Assembly: GCA_017467185.1 (NCBI GenBank)
Contig: JAFTSS010000058.1
Coordinates: forward strand, 1 to 44,647
Length of the DNA: 44,647 nt
Direction of reading: 5' to 3'
DNA from: Paludibacteraceae bacterium
GTDB lineage: Bacteria > Bacteroidota > Bacteroidia > Bacteroidales > Paludibacteraceae
The notes under the pieces are model-generated. The model saw only the letters and a list, made by a program, of their open reading frames with translations. It had not been told where the DNA came from and did not search any database. Made by a program: the position numbers and the translations under genes. This document shows, piece after piece, positions 29,890 through 38,678 of this stretch (its first letter is position 1; each line of letters begins with the position of its first letter).

Positions 29890-30978
29890 TCAGTTCTCTA
29901 TTTTCAATTCTTTTATCGGTTGTTGTTTCACTGAGTCGAAGTGTGTGGCTTGGTATTTGGCTTTGCGGAAGTTGATTGAGTTTAGGTCAATACATTGAAT
30001 GATAGGATTGTACATTGTGCGGAAATAGATTTTGCGGTGTTGCATGTCGGTAGCAGTAGTCCATTGTGTGGCTGTAAGCATGTCATAGACAGGCACTTCG
30101 TCTAACCCAAATTCCACGCCAATGGGGATGTCGAAACAATTGAGAATTTGGAAACATTGGCGCACAGTGCCTTCGGCAGTAGGTTGTTGTGGAGCAGAAC
30201 TTTGGAAGAATGCTGCACGTACGAAACGTGAAGGAGCCGTGAAATCGCCTGGTAGTCCGAGTAAACCACTACCATAACTAAATGGGGAGAGATACATGCC
30301 ATGTAGATTTTGGGCTGGAGCAGAGCCAGGATAGAGGTTAACGTAGTTGTTGAGATTGGTCAATTGCCATTCAAAGCCAGGTGAATTGGTGAATACACCA
30401 AGTGGATTGTCGTAGAAATGGGCTTGACGATTGACTATTTCCAATACAACTTGATGACCCGATGCGTCAATAAAACGCCAATGCACCGTAGATGAGCGAG
30501 GGTCGATGTTGACAATGTCGATATTAGCAACAGCCTCTTTTACCTCTTCGATAGTGGCACATTCGCCCAAAATGTAAGAAACGAGTTGGAAATCGGAGAT
30601 AGTATTGTGCTTGTTATTAGGATTATATGGCACATATTCTCCGTAGTGAGGGAAATAGAATAGTCCAGCAGAGAGACCGCGTTCGTTGAGACCTTCGGTG
30701 ATGAACTCTTGTTGTTCGACCGCAAAACCGACATAGCCATGGCGGGCAGTGAACATCATGCCATCGACACCAGATGGGGTGTAGGATTGAGTGGTATGGC
30801 CTCGCGGTACGACTACGTACATGCTATTGAGGTTGGTACCTCCCCATTCGATGGTGCGGGCTACGATGGTTGTACCGTCGGCACTTGTGAGAGTAATGCC
30901 AGTACAGGCATTGGCTTTAGGGCAGAATACGCCCATTAAAATTCCAATAAAAATTGGAACTAAGTTTTTGGTTTTCAT
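29890..30978 (-). CDS. Choloylglycine hydrolase-family (linear amide C-N) hydrolase, exported
   Basis: This 362-residue protein is an Ntn hydrolase of the bile salt hydrolase/penicillin V acylase family. Residues 1-24 form a signal peptide (MKTKNLVPIFIGILMGVF...). Cleavage would expose the N-terminal nucleophile C25 in ACTGITL. The next conserved residues are present: R in VARTIEW, and N in FTNSPGFEWQL. A real bile salt activity cannot be told from acyl-homoserine lactone or penicillin acylase activity by sequence alone. The last residues (ELKIEN) look repeat-derived. Element C lies directly upstream, with an exact TAnnTTTG match (TACTTTTG) in its near end. Confidence 0.9.
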   Translation of the reverse strand: MKTKNLVPIFIGILMGVFCPKANACTGITLTSADGTTIVARTIEWGGTNLNSMYVVVPRGHTTQSYTPSGVDGMMFTARHGYVGFAVEQQEFITEGLNERGLSAGLFYFPHYGEYVPYNPNNKHNTISDFQLVSYILGECATIEEVKEAVANIDIVNIDPRSSTVHWRFIDASGHQVVLEIVNRQAHFYDNPLGVFTNSPGFEWQLTNLNNYVNLYPGSAPAQNLHGMYLSPFSYGSGLLGLPGDFTAPSRFVRAAFFQSSAPQQPTAEGTVRQCFQILNCFDIPIGVEFGLDEVPVYDMLTATQWTTATDMQHRKIYFRTMYNPIIQCIDLNSINFRKAKYQATHFDSVKQQPIKELKIEN

Positions 30979-31012
30979 AATAATAAGATTTTAGGTTTTT
31001 TCTTTTGTTTCC

Positions 31013-31232
31013 TTTAACAAAAGTACATATTAAATTTATTGGACAAAATTGTTCAGTTGTTTTGTCTGGTTTTTGGTTGGTTTACTTATCTTTTTTTTAA
31101 GTACATGCCTTAAAGCATAATAATTACTACTCAATCACAAAGCATGTACTTGAAAAATTAGTTATCCTAATAGAGTTAGAAACAGAGATTATAATTTGTA
31201 AATCCGTAAATTAGTTTTGTACTTATGTTAAA
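31013..31232. repeat. Element C: inverted TTTAACAAAAGTACA ends with inner inverted boxes
   Basis: The left end TTTAACAAAAGTACA (31013-31027) and right end TGTACTTATGTTAAA (about 31218-31232) are inverted copies. Inside, TTTTTTTAAGTACATGCC and AAGCATGTACTTGAAAAA form a second inverted pair. It is alignable by eye over its full length with element D. It lies between the choloylglycine hydrolase start and the def stop. Toward the hydrolase, the left end reads TACTTTTG, an exact -7 match. Confidence 0.75.
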
Positions 31233-31247
31233 AATAAAAATAATATA

Positions 31248-31793
31248 TTATTTTGTTTTGTAAGAGCAGCGAGCTTTGCCTTTTTGGATGTTTTGGAGTT
31301 TGCTGCTAATCATTTGACGGCGAAGAGGTGATACGCGGTCGGTGAATACATGGCCTTCGAGGTGGTCATATTCGTGTTGTACGATGCGAGCGAAGAAACC
31401 TGTGAATTTGTCGGTGTGTTCTACGAAATTTTCATCGAAGTAGTGCACTGTAACCTCTGATGGACGAGTAACTTTTTCGTGAATACCAGGTACACTTAGG
31501 CAACCTTCTTCGTAAGCGATAGTCTCCTCGCTATGGTCAATTATTTCTGGGTTGATAAATACTTTTTTTGCAGTTTCGATTTCAGGGAAATCCTCTTGCA
31601 TAGGAGTTGCATCAATAACGAAAAGGCGTATTGCAAGACCAATTTGTGGAGCCGCAAGACCTATGCCGTCAGAGTTGTGCATAGTTTGAAACATATTGTC
31701 GATGAGTTCGGCAAGATTAGGGTAGTCGGCTGTGATGTTTTCAGTTTCTTTGCGAAGGACAGGTTGTCCGAGTAGGTAAATTGGGAGTATCAT
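31248..31793 (-). CDS. def: Peptide deformylase
   Basis: Def removes the formyl group from N-terminal formylmethionine of new proteins. The 181-residue enzyme has all three motifs: GIGLAAPQIG (43-52), EEGCLSVPG with metal ligand C98, and QHEYDHLEG with H140, E141 and H144. It is catalytically complete. yicC lies 100 bases upstream on the same strand. In Bacteroides relatives def usually follows ruvX, so this neighbour is unusual. Confidence 0.96.
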   Translation of the reverse strand: MILPIYLLGQPVLRKETENITADYPNLAELIDNMFQTMHNSDGIGLAAPQIGLAIRLFVIDATPMQEDFPEIETAKKVFINPEIIDHSEETIAYEEGCLSVPGIHEKVTRPSEVTVHYFDENFVEHTDKFTGFFARIVQHEYDHLEGHVFTDRVSPLRRQMISSKLQNIQKGKARCSYKTK

Positions 31794-31801
31794 GATTTAT
31801 T

Positions 31802-31893
31802 TGAAAGTTTATAGTTTATAGTTGTAAGTTGTCATGTTTTATTTATAACCTAATAGTTCAAATTTCACATTTCAACTCTTACATTTCAAATTA
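31802..31893. repeat. Heptameric arrays between yicC and def
   Basis: GTTTATA/GTTGTAA units and TTTCACA/TTTCAAC/TTTCAAA units, each with a 7-base period, fill this gap. It is a candidate breakpoint of the inversion proposed in the findings. Confidence 0.75.
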
Positions 31894-32769
31894 TTATAAA
31901 ACATTAAGTATTTGTTCTTTGATTTGTTCGAGTTCGTCTTTCATTTTTACGACGATGATTTGCATTTCGCTATGGTTGGATTTTGAACCGAGGGTGTTTA
32001 TCTCGCGACCCATTTCTTGTGCTATGAACCCGAGTTTTTTACCAGGCGCATGTTCGTTGTCCATAGTCTCAATAAAATACTTAAGATGATTGCGAAGGCG
32101 CACTTTTTCTTCGTTTATATCTAACTTCTCAATATAGAATATCATCTCTTGTTCGAGACGATTGCGATCAACGGCAATTTTGTCTTCGAGGGTTTTAAGT
32201 CCTTCTTCAATACGAGATTTGATTTTAGTAAGGCGTTCACCTTCGTATGGTTCAACTTGTGCAAGTAGTGTGCCAATAGCGTTGATTTTGCCTACAAACA
32301 TATTGTATAGCGATTGACCCTCTTGAATGCGGAAAGCTTCGATTTGAGTGAAAGCCTCGTCTAGTAGGCGGAGAATAACATTCCATTCTTCTTCGTCGAG
32401 TACAGAAACTTCTGTTTTAAGCGTTTCTGGCATACGAAGAATTACTTCCATTATATTTTCAGGTACAGGCATACCGAGAGTAGTGCATGCGTCAGTGATT
32501 TGTTGTTTGTAATTTTCAACCACAGCTTGATTAATACGAGTAGCTGCTGTAGCACCAGCGTCTTCAATGTAAAGCGATAAATCTATTTTGCCACGTTCAA
32601 GACGAGTAGCAATAGCATTGCGTAGTTCGATATCTTTTTCGCGATATAGAGCAGCAATGCGAGTTTGTACATCTAATTGCTTAGAATTAAGCGATTTAAT
32701 TTCGATGACAATTTTCTTGTTGTTGTATTCACAAGAGGCCTTGCCGTAGCCAGTCATTGAGTGAAGCAT
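31894..32769 (-). CDS. yicC: YicC family protein (YicC_N plus DUF1732)
   Basis: This 291-residue cytoplasmic protein has the YicC N-terminal signature MLHSMTGYGKAS and the C-terminal DUF1732 end in HSEMQIIVVKMKDELEQIKE. The E. coli homologue has been described as an endoribonuclease. Length is normal. A TAACTTTG -7 box lies upstream at 32925-32932 on the minus strand, with a repeat array in the leader. In many bacteria yicC is the upstream neighbour of gmk, but here gmk is 30 kb away on the other strand. Confidence 0.95.
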   Translation of the reverse strand: MLHSMTGYGKASCEYNNKKIVIEIKSLNSKQLDVQTRIAALYREKDIELRNAIATRLERGKIDLSLYIEDAGATAATRINQAVVENYKQQITDACTTLGMPVPENIMEVILRMPETLKTEVSVLDEEEWNVILRLLDEAFTQIEAFRIQEGQSLYNMFVGKINAIGTLLAQVEPYEGERLTKIKSRIEEGLKTLEDKIAVDRNRLEQEMIFYIEKLDINEEKVRLRNHLKYFIETMDNEHAPGKKLGFIAQEMGREINTLGSKSNHSEMQIIVVKMKDELEQIKEQILNVL

Positions 32770-32924
32770 TGTTTTTATATAGATATTTAGATGTGAGACA
32801 CGAGATTTGAGAATTACTCGGCTTTGCCTCGTTAATTTTCTATAGATACTTGGACGCGAGATATGTAATTTGAGATTATTTGTCTAATGTCTCGTATTTA
32901 TTATCTCGAGTCTATTTGGAATTG

Positions 32925-32932
32925 CAAAGTTA
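32925..32932 (-). promoter_or_regulatory. Predicted -7 box of yicC
   Basis: The plus strand reads CAAAGTTA, giving TAACTTTG on the minus strand. It implies a leader of about 150 bases before yicC. No clear -33 TTTG was found. Confidence 0.45.
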
Positions 32933-32975
32933 CAAAAAAAACGGGAGTTAAGCTTTATTTTTTTATTAAATTTTC

Positions 32976-33023
32976 GTAAAAGTTAGTATTAATGGGGGAA
33001 GTTAGGCTGTTAGTAACTTTTGC
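32976..33023. promoter_or_regulatory. Inverted repeat between divergent yicC and nrdJ promoters
   Basis: GTAAAAGTTAGTA (32976-32988) and TAGTAACTTTTGC (33011-33023) are inverted copies with two mismatches, 22 bases apart. They lie between the two predicted promoters and could be an operator, but they do not match the known NrdR box. Confidence 0.35.
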
Positions 33024-33043
33024 AAAAAAAAGTTGTTTTTTCT

Positions 33044-33074
33044 TTTGGTATGTTATAAAAAAATAGTATTTTTG
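33044..33074 (+). promoter_or_regulatory. Predicted nrdJ promoter
   Basis: TTTG (33044-33047) and TATTTTTG (33067-33074) are 19 bases apart, a full consensus match. The leader before the GTG at 33316 would be about 235 bases. Confidence 0.62.
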
Positions 33075-33315
33075 CAAGGTGATTTATTATTCGAAGTTTG
33101 CGGTTTTGGAAAACTTTTTTGAAAATGATTTACAAAAAGATATCTAAAATGTGAAAATTGAAATGTGAAAGTTGAAGATTGTTAAGTGTTCATATTTTAC
33201 GTTTTTTTGAAAAAATCAATAGCCTTTGTGTTACCAGTGAACAAGATATAATTATTTTTTGCATTTATGTTTTGTTCTTCTCATTGAAAAGAAAACAAAT
33301 AAAAATATATATATT

Positions 33316-35865
33316 GTGGAACAGATAAAAATCAATGAAGAAGAGGCTCGTAGGGCTTCGAAAGAGTACTTTGGTGGCGACGAATTGGCTGCCCAAGTAT
33401 GGGTGAATAAATATGCCTTGAAGGATTCGCAAGGTAATTTGTATGAACGCACTCCAGCGGATATGCACTGGCGTTTGGCTCGTGAAATTGCTCGTGTTGA
33501 ACGTAAGTATCCTAATCCGCTCAGCGAACAAGAGTTGTTCGATTTGTTTGACCATTTCCGTTACATCGTGCCTCAAGGCAGTCCGATGACTGGTATTGGT
33601 AATAATTTCCAAGTGTCGTCGTTGTCGAATTGTTTTGTGATTGGTGTCGATGGTGAGGCAGACTCGTATGGTGGTATCTTCAAAATTGATGAAGAACAAG
33701 TGCAATTGATGAAACGTCGTGGTGGCGTGGGTCATGACTTGAGTCATATTCGTCCTGAAGGTTCGCCGGTGAAAAACTCGGCTCTTACATCAACTGGTAT
33801 TGTGCCATTTATGGAGCGTTATTCAAACTCGACTCGCGAAGTGGCTCAAGGCGGTCGCCGTGGTGCGTTGATGTTGTCGGTGGCAATTAAACACCCTGAC
33901 TCAGAAAAATTCATTGATGCTAAAATGGTGCAAGGTAAGGTTACAGGTGCGAATGTGTCGGTGAAAATTGATGATGAATTTATGCGTGCAGTTGAAGGCG
34001 AAGAGTTATATACCCAACAATATCCAGTATATTCGGATAACCCAATGGTGTCGCAACAGGTAAATGCTAAGGCGTTGTGGAACAAAATTATTCATAATGC
34101 GTGGAGTAGTGCTGAGCCAGGCGTGTTGTTCTGGGATACTATTTTGCGTGAATCAGTGCCTGATTGTTATGCCGACCTAGGTTATCGCACTGTTTCAACT
34201 AACCCTTGTGGTGAAATTCCATTGTGCCCATACGATAGTTGCCGTTTGTTGGCTATTAACCTTTATTCATACGTTGAAAAACCATTTACAGCACAAGCAC
34301 GATTTAATTTCGATTTGTTCCGTAAACATGTTGGTTTAGCTCAACGTATAATGGACGATATTATTGATCTTGAGATTGAAAAAATCGAAAAGATTCTTGA
34401 TAAAATCAAATCTGACCCAGAAGATAATATCGTGAAACGTACCGAGTATGAATTGTGGGATAAGATTATGAATAAAACACTCAAAGGTCGTCGTACGGGT
34501 GTAGGTGTTACTGCTGAAGGTGATATGTTGGCTGCGTTGGGATTGCGTTATGGAACAGAAGAGGCTACAGAATTCTCTGAAAAAATGCATAGCGTAGTGG
34601 CTGTTGAGGCTTATCGTTCAAGTGTGAATATGGCTAAAGAACGTGGAGCATTTGAAGTCTATGATGCTAAACGTGAGGAGAACAACCCATTTGTTAATCG
34701 TATCAAATCGCAAGACGAAGCGTTGTATCAAGATATGGTGAAATATGGTCGTCGTAACATTGCATGTTTGACTATTGCACCAACTGGTACCACAAGTATC
34801 ATGACTCAGACTACTTCTGGTATCGAGCCTACATTCTTGCCTGTATATAAACGTCGCCGTAAAGTGAACCCTAATGATACAAATGTACGTGTAGATTTTG
34901 TTGATGCAGAGGGTGATTCGTTTGAAGAGTACATTGTATTCCACCACAAATTTGCTGAATGGATGCGTGTGAATGGTATTGATACTGATAAAAACTATAC
35001 ACAAGAAGAGTTGGATGAGATTATTGCAAAATCACCTTATTACAAAGCTACATCTAATGACATTGATTGGTTGCAAAAGGTGAAAATGCAAGGTCGTGTA
35101 CAAAAATGGGTTGACCATAGCATCAGTGTTACTATCAATTTGCCTGCAACAGCAACAGAAGAATTGGTATCACAACTGTATCTCGAGGCTTGGAAATCGG
35201 GTTGTAAAGGCTGTACAATCTATCGTGATGGTTCACGTTCGGGTGTATTAGTTTCGGTATCGAAAAAAGATGAAGAGAAAAAAGACGACAAACGTTGTGT
35301 ATGTTTCTCAATGTCAGAATATGAACGTCCTAAAGAGTTGAATTGCGACATCGTGCGATTCCAGAATAAAAAAGAGAAATGGATTGCATTCGTAGGATTG
35401 AAAGATGGTCGTCCTTACGAAATTTTTACTGGTATTGCCGATGATGAAGAGGGTATTTTGTTGCCAAAATCGGTTACTGAGGGTAAGATTATCAAAACTG
35501 AGGATGAAGAGGGTAATCGTCGTTACGACTTCCAGTATAAAAACACACGTGGTTATAAAACTACTGTTGAAGGACTTTCTCACAAATTCGATAAAGAGTA
35601 TTGGAACTATGCAAAATTGATTTCGGGCGTGTTGCGTTATGGTATGCCAATTGACCAAGTGGTTAAATTGGTAGGTAGTCTTCAATTGGATAGTGAGTCA
35701 ATTAACACTTGGAAAGCTGGTGTTGAACGCGCATTGAAAAAATATATTCCTGATGGTACACAAATGGAAGCAATGGAGTGCCCTGAATGTCATCAACATA
35801 CAATTGTAATGAAAGAGGGTTGCCTTGTTTGTAGCAATTGCGGATACTCTAAATGTGGAGGATAA
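33316..35865 (+). CDS. nrdJ: Adenosylcobalamin-dependent ribonucleoside-diphosphate reductase (class II)
   Basis: NrdJ makes deoxyribonucleotides using adenosylcobalamin to generate the thiyl radical, with or without oxygen. The 849-residue protein has the substrate-side cysteine in SLSNCFVIG (C106), the active-site loop NPCGEIPL (N296, C298, E300), PTGTTSIMTQTTSGIEP, and a C-terminal zinc-ribbon-like tail (CPECHQH and CLVCSNCGYSKCGG). I chose GTG 33316 (VEQIKINEEEARRAS), which fits relatives. A longer reading would need a TTG at 33259 and adds residues unlike the family. No class I or III reductase gene is in the window. Element D follows the stop codon. Confidence 0.95.
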   Translation: MEQIKINEEEARRASKEYFGGDELAAQVWVNKYALKDSQGNLYERTPADMHWRLAREIARVERKYPNPLSEQELFDLFDHFRYIVPQGSPMTGIGNNFQVSSLSNCFVIGVDGEADSYGGIFKIDEEQVQLMKRRGGVGHDLSHIRPEGSPVKNSALTSTGIVPFMERYSNSTREVAQGGRRGALMLSVAIKHPDSEKFIDAKMVQGKVTGANVSVKIDDEFMRAVEGEELYTQQYPVYSDNPMVSQQVNAKALWNKIIHNAWSSAEPGVLFWDTILRESVPDCYADLGYRTVSTNPCGEIPLCPYDSCRLLAINLYSYVEKPFTAQARFNFDLFRKHVGLAQRIMDDIIDLEIEKIEKILDKIKSDPEDNIVKRTEYELWDKIMNKTLKGRRTGVGVTAEGDMLAALGLRYGTEEATEFSEKMHSVVAVEAYRSSVNMAKERGAFEVYDAKREENNPFVNRIKSQDEALYQDMVKYGRRNIACLTIAPTGTTSIMTQTTSGIEPTFLPVYKRRRKVNPNDTNVRVDFVDAEGDSFEEYIVFHHKFAEWMRVNGIDTDKNYTQEELDEIIAKSPYYKATSNDIDWLQKVKMQGRVQKWVDHSISVTINLPATATEELVSQLYLEAWKSGCKGCTIYRDGSRSGVLVSVSKKDEEKKDDKRCVCFSMSEYERPKELNCDIVRFQNKKEKWIAFVGLKDGRPYEIFTGIADDEEGILLPKSVTEGKIIKTEDEEGNRRYDFQYKNTRGYKTTVEGLSHKFDKEYWNYAKLISGVLRYGMPIDQVVKLVGSLQLDSESINTWKAGVERALKKYIPDGTQMEAMECPECHQHTIVMKEGCLVCSNCGYSKCGG

Positions 35866-35874
35866 TGTTTGTTT

Positions 35875-36100
35875 TTTAACAGAAGTACAAAATATATTTA
35901 TTAGGATAAAATTATTTGGTTGTTTTGTTGGGTTTATATGGGCTGAATTTGTTTTTTAAGTACATGCCATAAATCAAAATTACTAATTACTCTTTACTTA
36001 ATTACAAGGCTTGTACTTGAAAAAAGTAGTTGTCATGATAGATTTAGAAAACAGATTATAATTTGTAAACCTGCAAATTATTTTTGTACTTATGTTGAAA
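35875..36100. repeat. Element D: inverted TTTAACAGAAGTACA ends with inner inverted boxes
   Basis: Left end TTTAACAGAAGTACA (35875-35889), right end TGTACTTATGTTGAAA (about 36085-36100), and an inner inverted pair (TTTTTTAAGTACATGCC and GGCTTGTACTTGAAAAA) match element C throughout. The right end is 13 bases from the malQ ATG. Within it, ATTTG, 21 bases and TACTTATG resemble a Bacteroidota promoter facing malQ. Confidence 0.75.
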
Positions 36101-36113
36101 TAAAAAATAAATT

Positions 36114-38678
36114 ATGGTAACATTTAAGTTATATTGTCCTACTAAATTTGGACAGGATTTATATATAAAGATAGGTGATGAGTTGCATCCAATGTCGTAT
36201 TATCATAATGCGGTGTGGACTGCCGAACTCAGCTTGCCTAAATCAAAGGCTATACGTTACCAATATGTATTGGTAAATGCCGATGAAACGCAATTACTTG
36301 ATTCTCCTAAATATCGTTATTTGCCAGCGCATGAAGGAGATATTGAGGTTGAAGATGCGTTTGGTTGGCGCGAGGTTCGTTCAGTATTTGAAACAAAGGC
36401 TTTTACTGAATGTCTTATGCGCCAAAAAGATGAAAAAGCATTGCCTCGATTGAAAAAAGATGAAGTATTGTTGATGCTCAATGCACCTGGTGTATTACCT
36501 TTGGAAGGTGTGGCTGTGCTTGGTAATCAAGAGTTTTTAGGCAATTGGGATGAATCGCGCAAAGTAGCATTGACTCCATCTGCTGGAGGTTGGTGGTGGT
36601 TGAAATTGCCAGCTAATGCATATCTTACTCATGCCGAATATAAATTTGTGGTGTATGACCGCACTACTAATGCGGTAATGAAATGGGAGTTGGGCGAAAA
36701 TCGTCGTATGCCATTAGTAGCTGGTACAAAAGTGTTTACAAATACTATTCGTATCGACTATAATTGGCATGGAACAGGAGTAGCAATACCTGTGTTCTCG
36801 TTGCGTAGTAAAAAGGGTTGGGGTGTTGGTGAGTTTCTCGATTTGAAACGTATGGCAGATTGGGCTATAGCTCGTGGTCATAAGTTAATTCAAATATTGC
36901 CTATCAACGATACGACATCGACTCATACCGATTTGGATTCGTATCCATATCGTGCCAACTCGGTCTATGCTTTACACCCTATGTACCTCAACATGGAGGC
37001 TTTAGGCAAACTCGATAGTTCTTCTAAAATGAAAGAATATCGTGCTAAAGCTAAAGAATTGAATGAATTGTCGGCTATAAATTATTCGGCTGTAAATGAA
37101 TTAAAATGGAACTATATTCGTGATATCTTCGCTGAAAAATATGACGAAATAGTTACTGATAAGAATTTTAAATCATTTGTAAAAGAAAACGCTCATTGGT
37201 TGAAAGATTATGCAGTATTCTCTTGTTTGAGAGATAAAAATAATACTGACAACTATGCAGCATGGGGCGAATATGCTGAATATACAGAGGCTAAGCGTGA
37301 AGCGTTTATCAAGAAAAACAAAAAGGCTGTTGAATTGTATTACTACGTTCAATATGCTCTTGATGCACAACTCTGCGAGGCTATCAAATATTTACATTCT
37401 AAAGGTGTTGTTGTGAAAGGCGATTTGCCTATTGGTATTAGTGCAACAAGTGTTGATGCATGGGTGAATCCTCGTTTGTTTAATCTTGATAAACAAGCTG
37501 GTGCACCACCTGACGATTTCTCGGTAACTGGTCAAAATTGGGGTTTCCCAACTTATAATTGGGGCGAAATGGCTAAGGATAAATACGCTTGGTGGATGTC
37601 TCGTTTCCAAAATATGGGTCGCTATTTCGATGCTTTTCGCATCGACCATATACTCGGTTTCTTCCGTATTTGGGAAATTCCAACTGATTGCGTATGGGGA
37701 TTGTTAGGCTATTTTAATCCTTCAATGCCTTTGTCGGTCTCAGAAATAGAGCACTATGGTTTTTGGTTCGACCGCGATAGATATACCATACCGTATGTAA
37801 CAAAACACAATTTATACAACCTATTCGCAGAAGATACTGAGGAAATTATTGCTGCATATTTCAACAATCGCAGTTTCGACAGATATGTATTCAAACCAGA
37901 ATACGACACTCAACGTAAGTTGGAAGATAGTTTTGTGCGCAATGGTCTATTGCCTAAATATGCTGATATATTAGACAAATTGTTATCGCTATATTGCGAG
38001 GTGATTTTCATAGAGGACCGCACAAAAGCAGGGTATTATCATCCACGTATCAATGTGATGAAATCACAGTCGTTTGCTGAATTATCTGACCACGAAAAAT
38101 GGTGTATCCAACGTATTCACGACGAATATTTTTATCATCGTCACACCAATCAATGGAGTTCAGAAGCAATGCGTAAATTGCCTGCATTGTTGAATACTAC
38201 TGACATGTTGGTTTGTGGTGAAGACCTTGGTATGGTGCCTGCATGCGTGCCTGATGTTATGGGACAACTTCAAATTCTTTCGCTCGAAGTACAACGTATG
38301 CCAAAAGAGACTACTCAACGATACGTGAATTTAGATGCTGTGCCTTATTTGTCGGTTTGTTGTACGGGTACACACGACACAAGTCCGTTACGCATGTGGT
38401 GGCGCGAAAATCGTGAAAATACGCAATGGTTTTATAACAATATTTTGCATCAAGGTGGGGCAGCACCAGAAGATTTAACTCCTGAACTTGCACAACAAAT
38501 TGTCGATATGCACGTTAATAGTAAAAGTATGTGGGCAATATTGCCATGGCAAGACTATATGGCATGTGATGGCGAAAATCGTTTTCCAAATCCTGATGCT
38601 GAACGTATTAACGACCCAAGTAATCCGCGCCATATTTGGTGTTGGCGTATGCACATTGAGTTAGGGAATAAGGAATAG
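36114..38678 (+). CDS. malQ: 4-alpha-glucanotransferase (GH77) with N-terminal starch-binding domains
   Basis: MalQ (amylomaltase) moves alpha-1,4-glucan segments between maltodextrins in glycogen and starch use. The 854-residue form has two CBM20-like domains in the first 260 residues (for example LGNQEFLGNWDESRKVAL), then a GH77 barrel. Catalytic residues are visible: nucleophile D511 in FDAFRIDHIL, acid/base E703 in VCGEDLGMVP, and D755 in GTHDTSPLR. No signal peptide, so cytoplasmic. Its probable promoter lies inside element D. The last residues (LGNKE) and the bases after the stop are a GGGAATA-type 7-base array. Confidence 0.95.
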   Translation: MVTFKLYCPTKFGQDLYIKIGDELHPMSYYHNAVWTAELSLPKSKAIRYQYVLVNADETQLLDSPKYRYLPAHEGDIEVEDAFGWREVRSVFETKAFTECLMRQKDEKALPRLKKDEVLLMLNAPGVLPLEGVAVLGNQEFLGNWDESRKVALTPSAGGWWWLKLPANAYLTHAEYKFVVYDRTTNAVMKWELGENRRMPLVAGTKVFTNTIRIDYNWHGTGVAIPVFSLRSKKGWGVGEFLDLKRMADWAIARGHKLIQILPINDTTSTHTDLDSYPYRANSVYALHPMYLNMEALGKLDSSSKMKEYRAKAKELNELSAINYSAVNELKWNYIRDIFAEKYDEIVTDKNFKSFVKENAHWLKDYAVFSCLRDKNNTDNYAAWGEYAEYTEAKREAFIKKNKKAVELYYYVQYALDAQLCEAIKYLHSKGVVVKGDLPIGISATSVDAWVNPRLFNLDKQAGAPPDDFSVTGQNWGFPTYNWGEMAKDKYAWWMSRFQNMGRYFDAFRIDHILGFFRIWEIPTDCVWGLLGYFNPSMPLSVSEIEHYGFWFDRDRYTIPYVTKHNLYNLFAEDTEEIIAAYFNNRSFDRYVFKPEYDTQRKLEDSFVRNGLLPKYADILDKLLSLYCEVIFIEDRTKAGYYHPRINVMKSQSFAELSDHEKWCIQRIHDEYFYHRHTNQWSSEAMRKLPALLNTTDMLVCGEDLGMVPACVPDVMGQLQILSLEVQRMPKETTQRYVNLDAVPYLSVCCTGTHDTSPLRMWWRENRENTQWFYNNILHQGGAAPEDLTPELAQQIVDMHVNSKSMWAILPWQDYMACDGENRFPNPDAERINDPSNPRHIWCWRMHIELGNKE

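Larger units (their letters stand above)
32770..33315. other. Divergent yicC-nrdJ intergenic region
   Basis: It holds a degraded GTGAGAC/ACGAGAT-type array (about 32780-32920) interrupted by a small hairpin (CTCGGCTTTGCCTCG), back-to-back promoters for yicC and nrdJ, and an imperfect inverted repeat. A TGTGAAA/GTTGAAG heptameric stretch lies at about 33148-33180. I looked for a cobalamin riboswitch upstream of the B12-dependent reductase and saw no B12 box. Confidence 0.6.

Noticed and set aside
33082-33315. Cobalamin riboswitch in the nrdJ leader
   Set aside because: No B12-box-like sequence or fitting helices could be found by eye; the leader is AT-rich with a heptameric tract.
33259-33315. 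Upstream TTG start for nrdJ adding 19 residues
   Set aside because: The added residues do not resemble family N-termini, whereas the GTG at 33316 gives a normal start.
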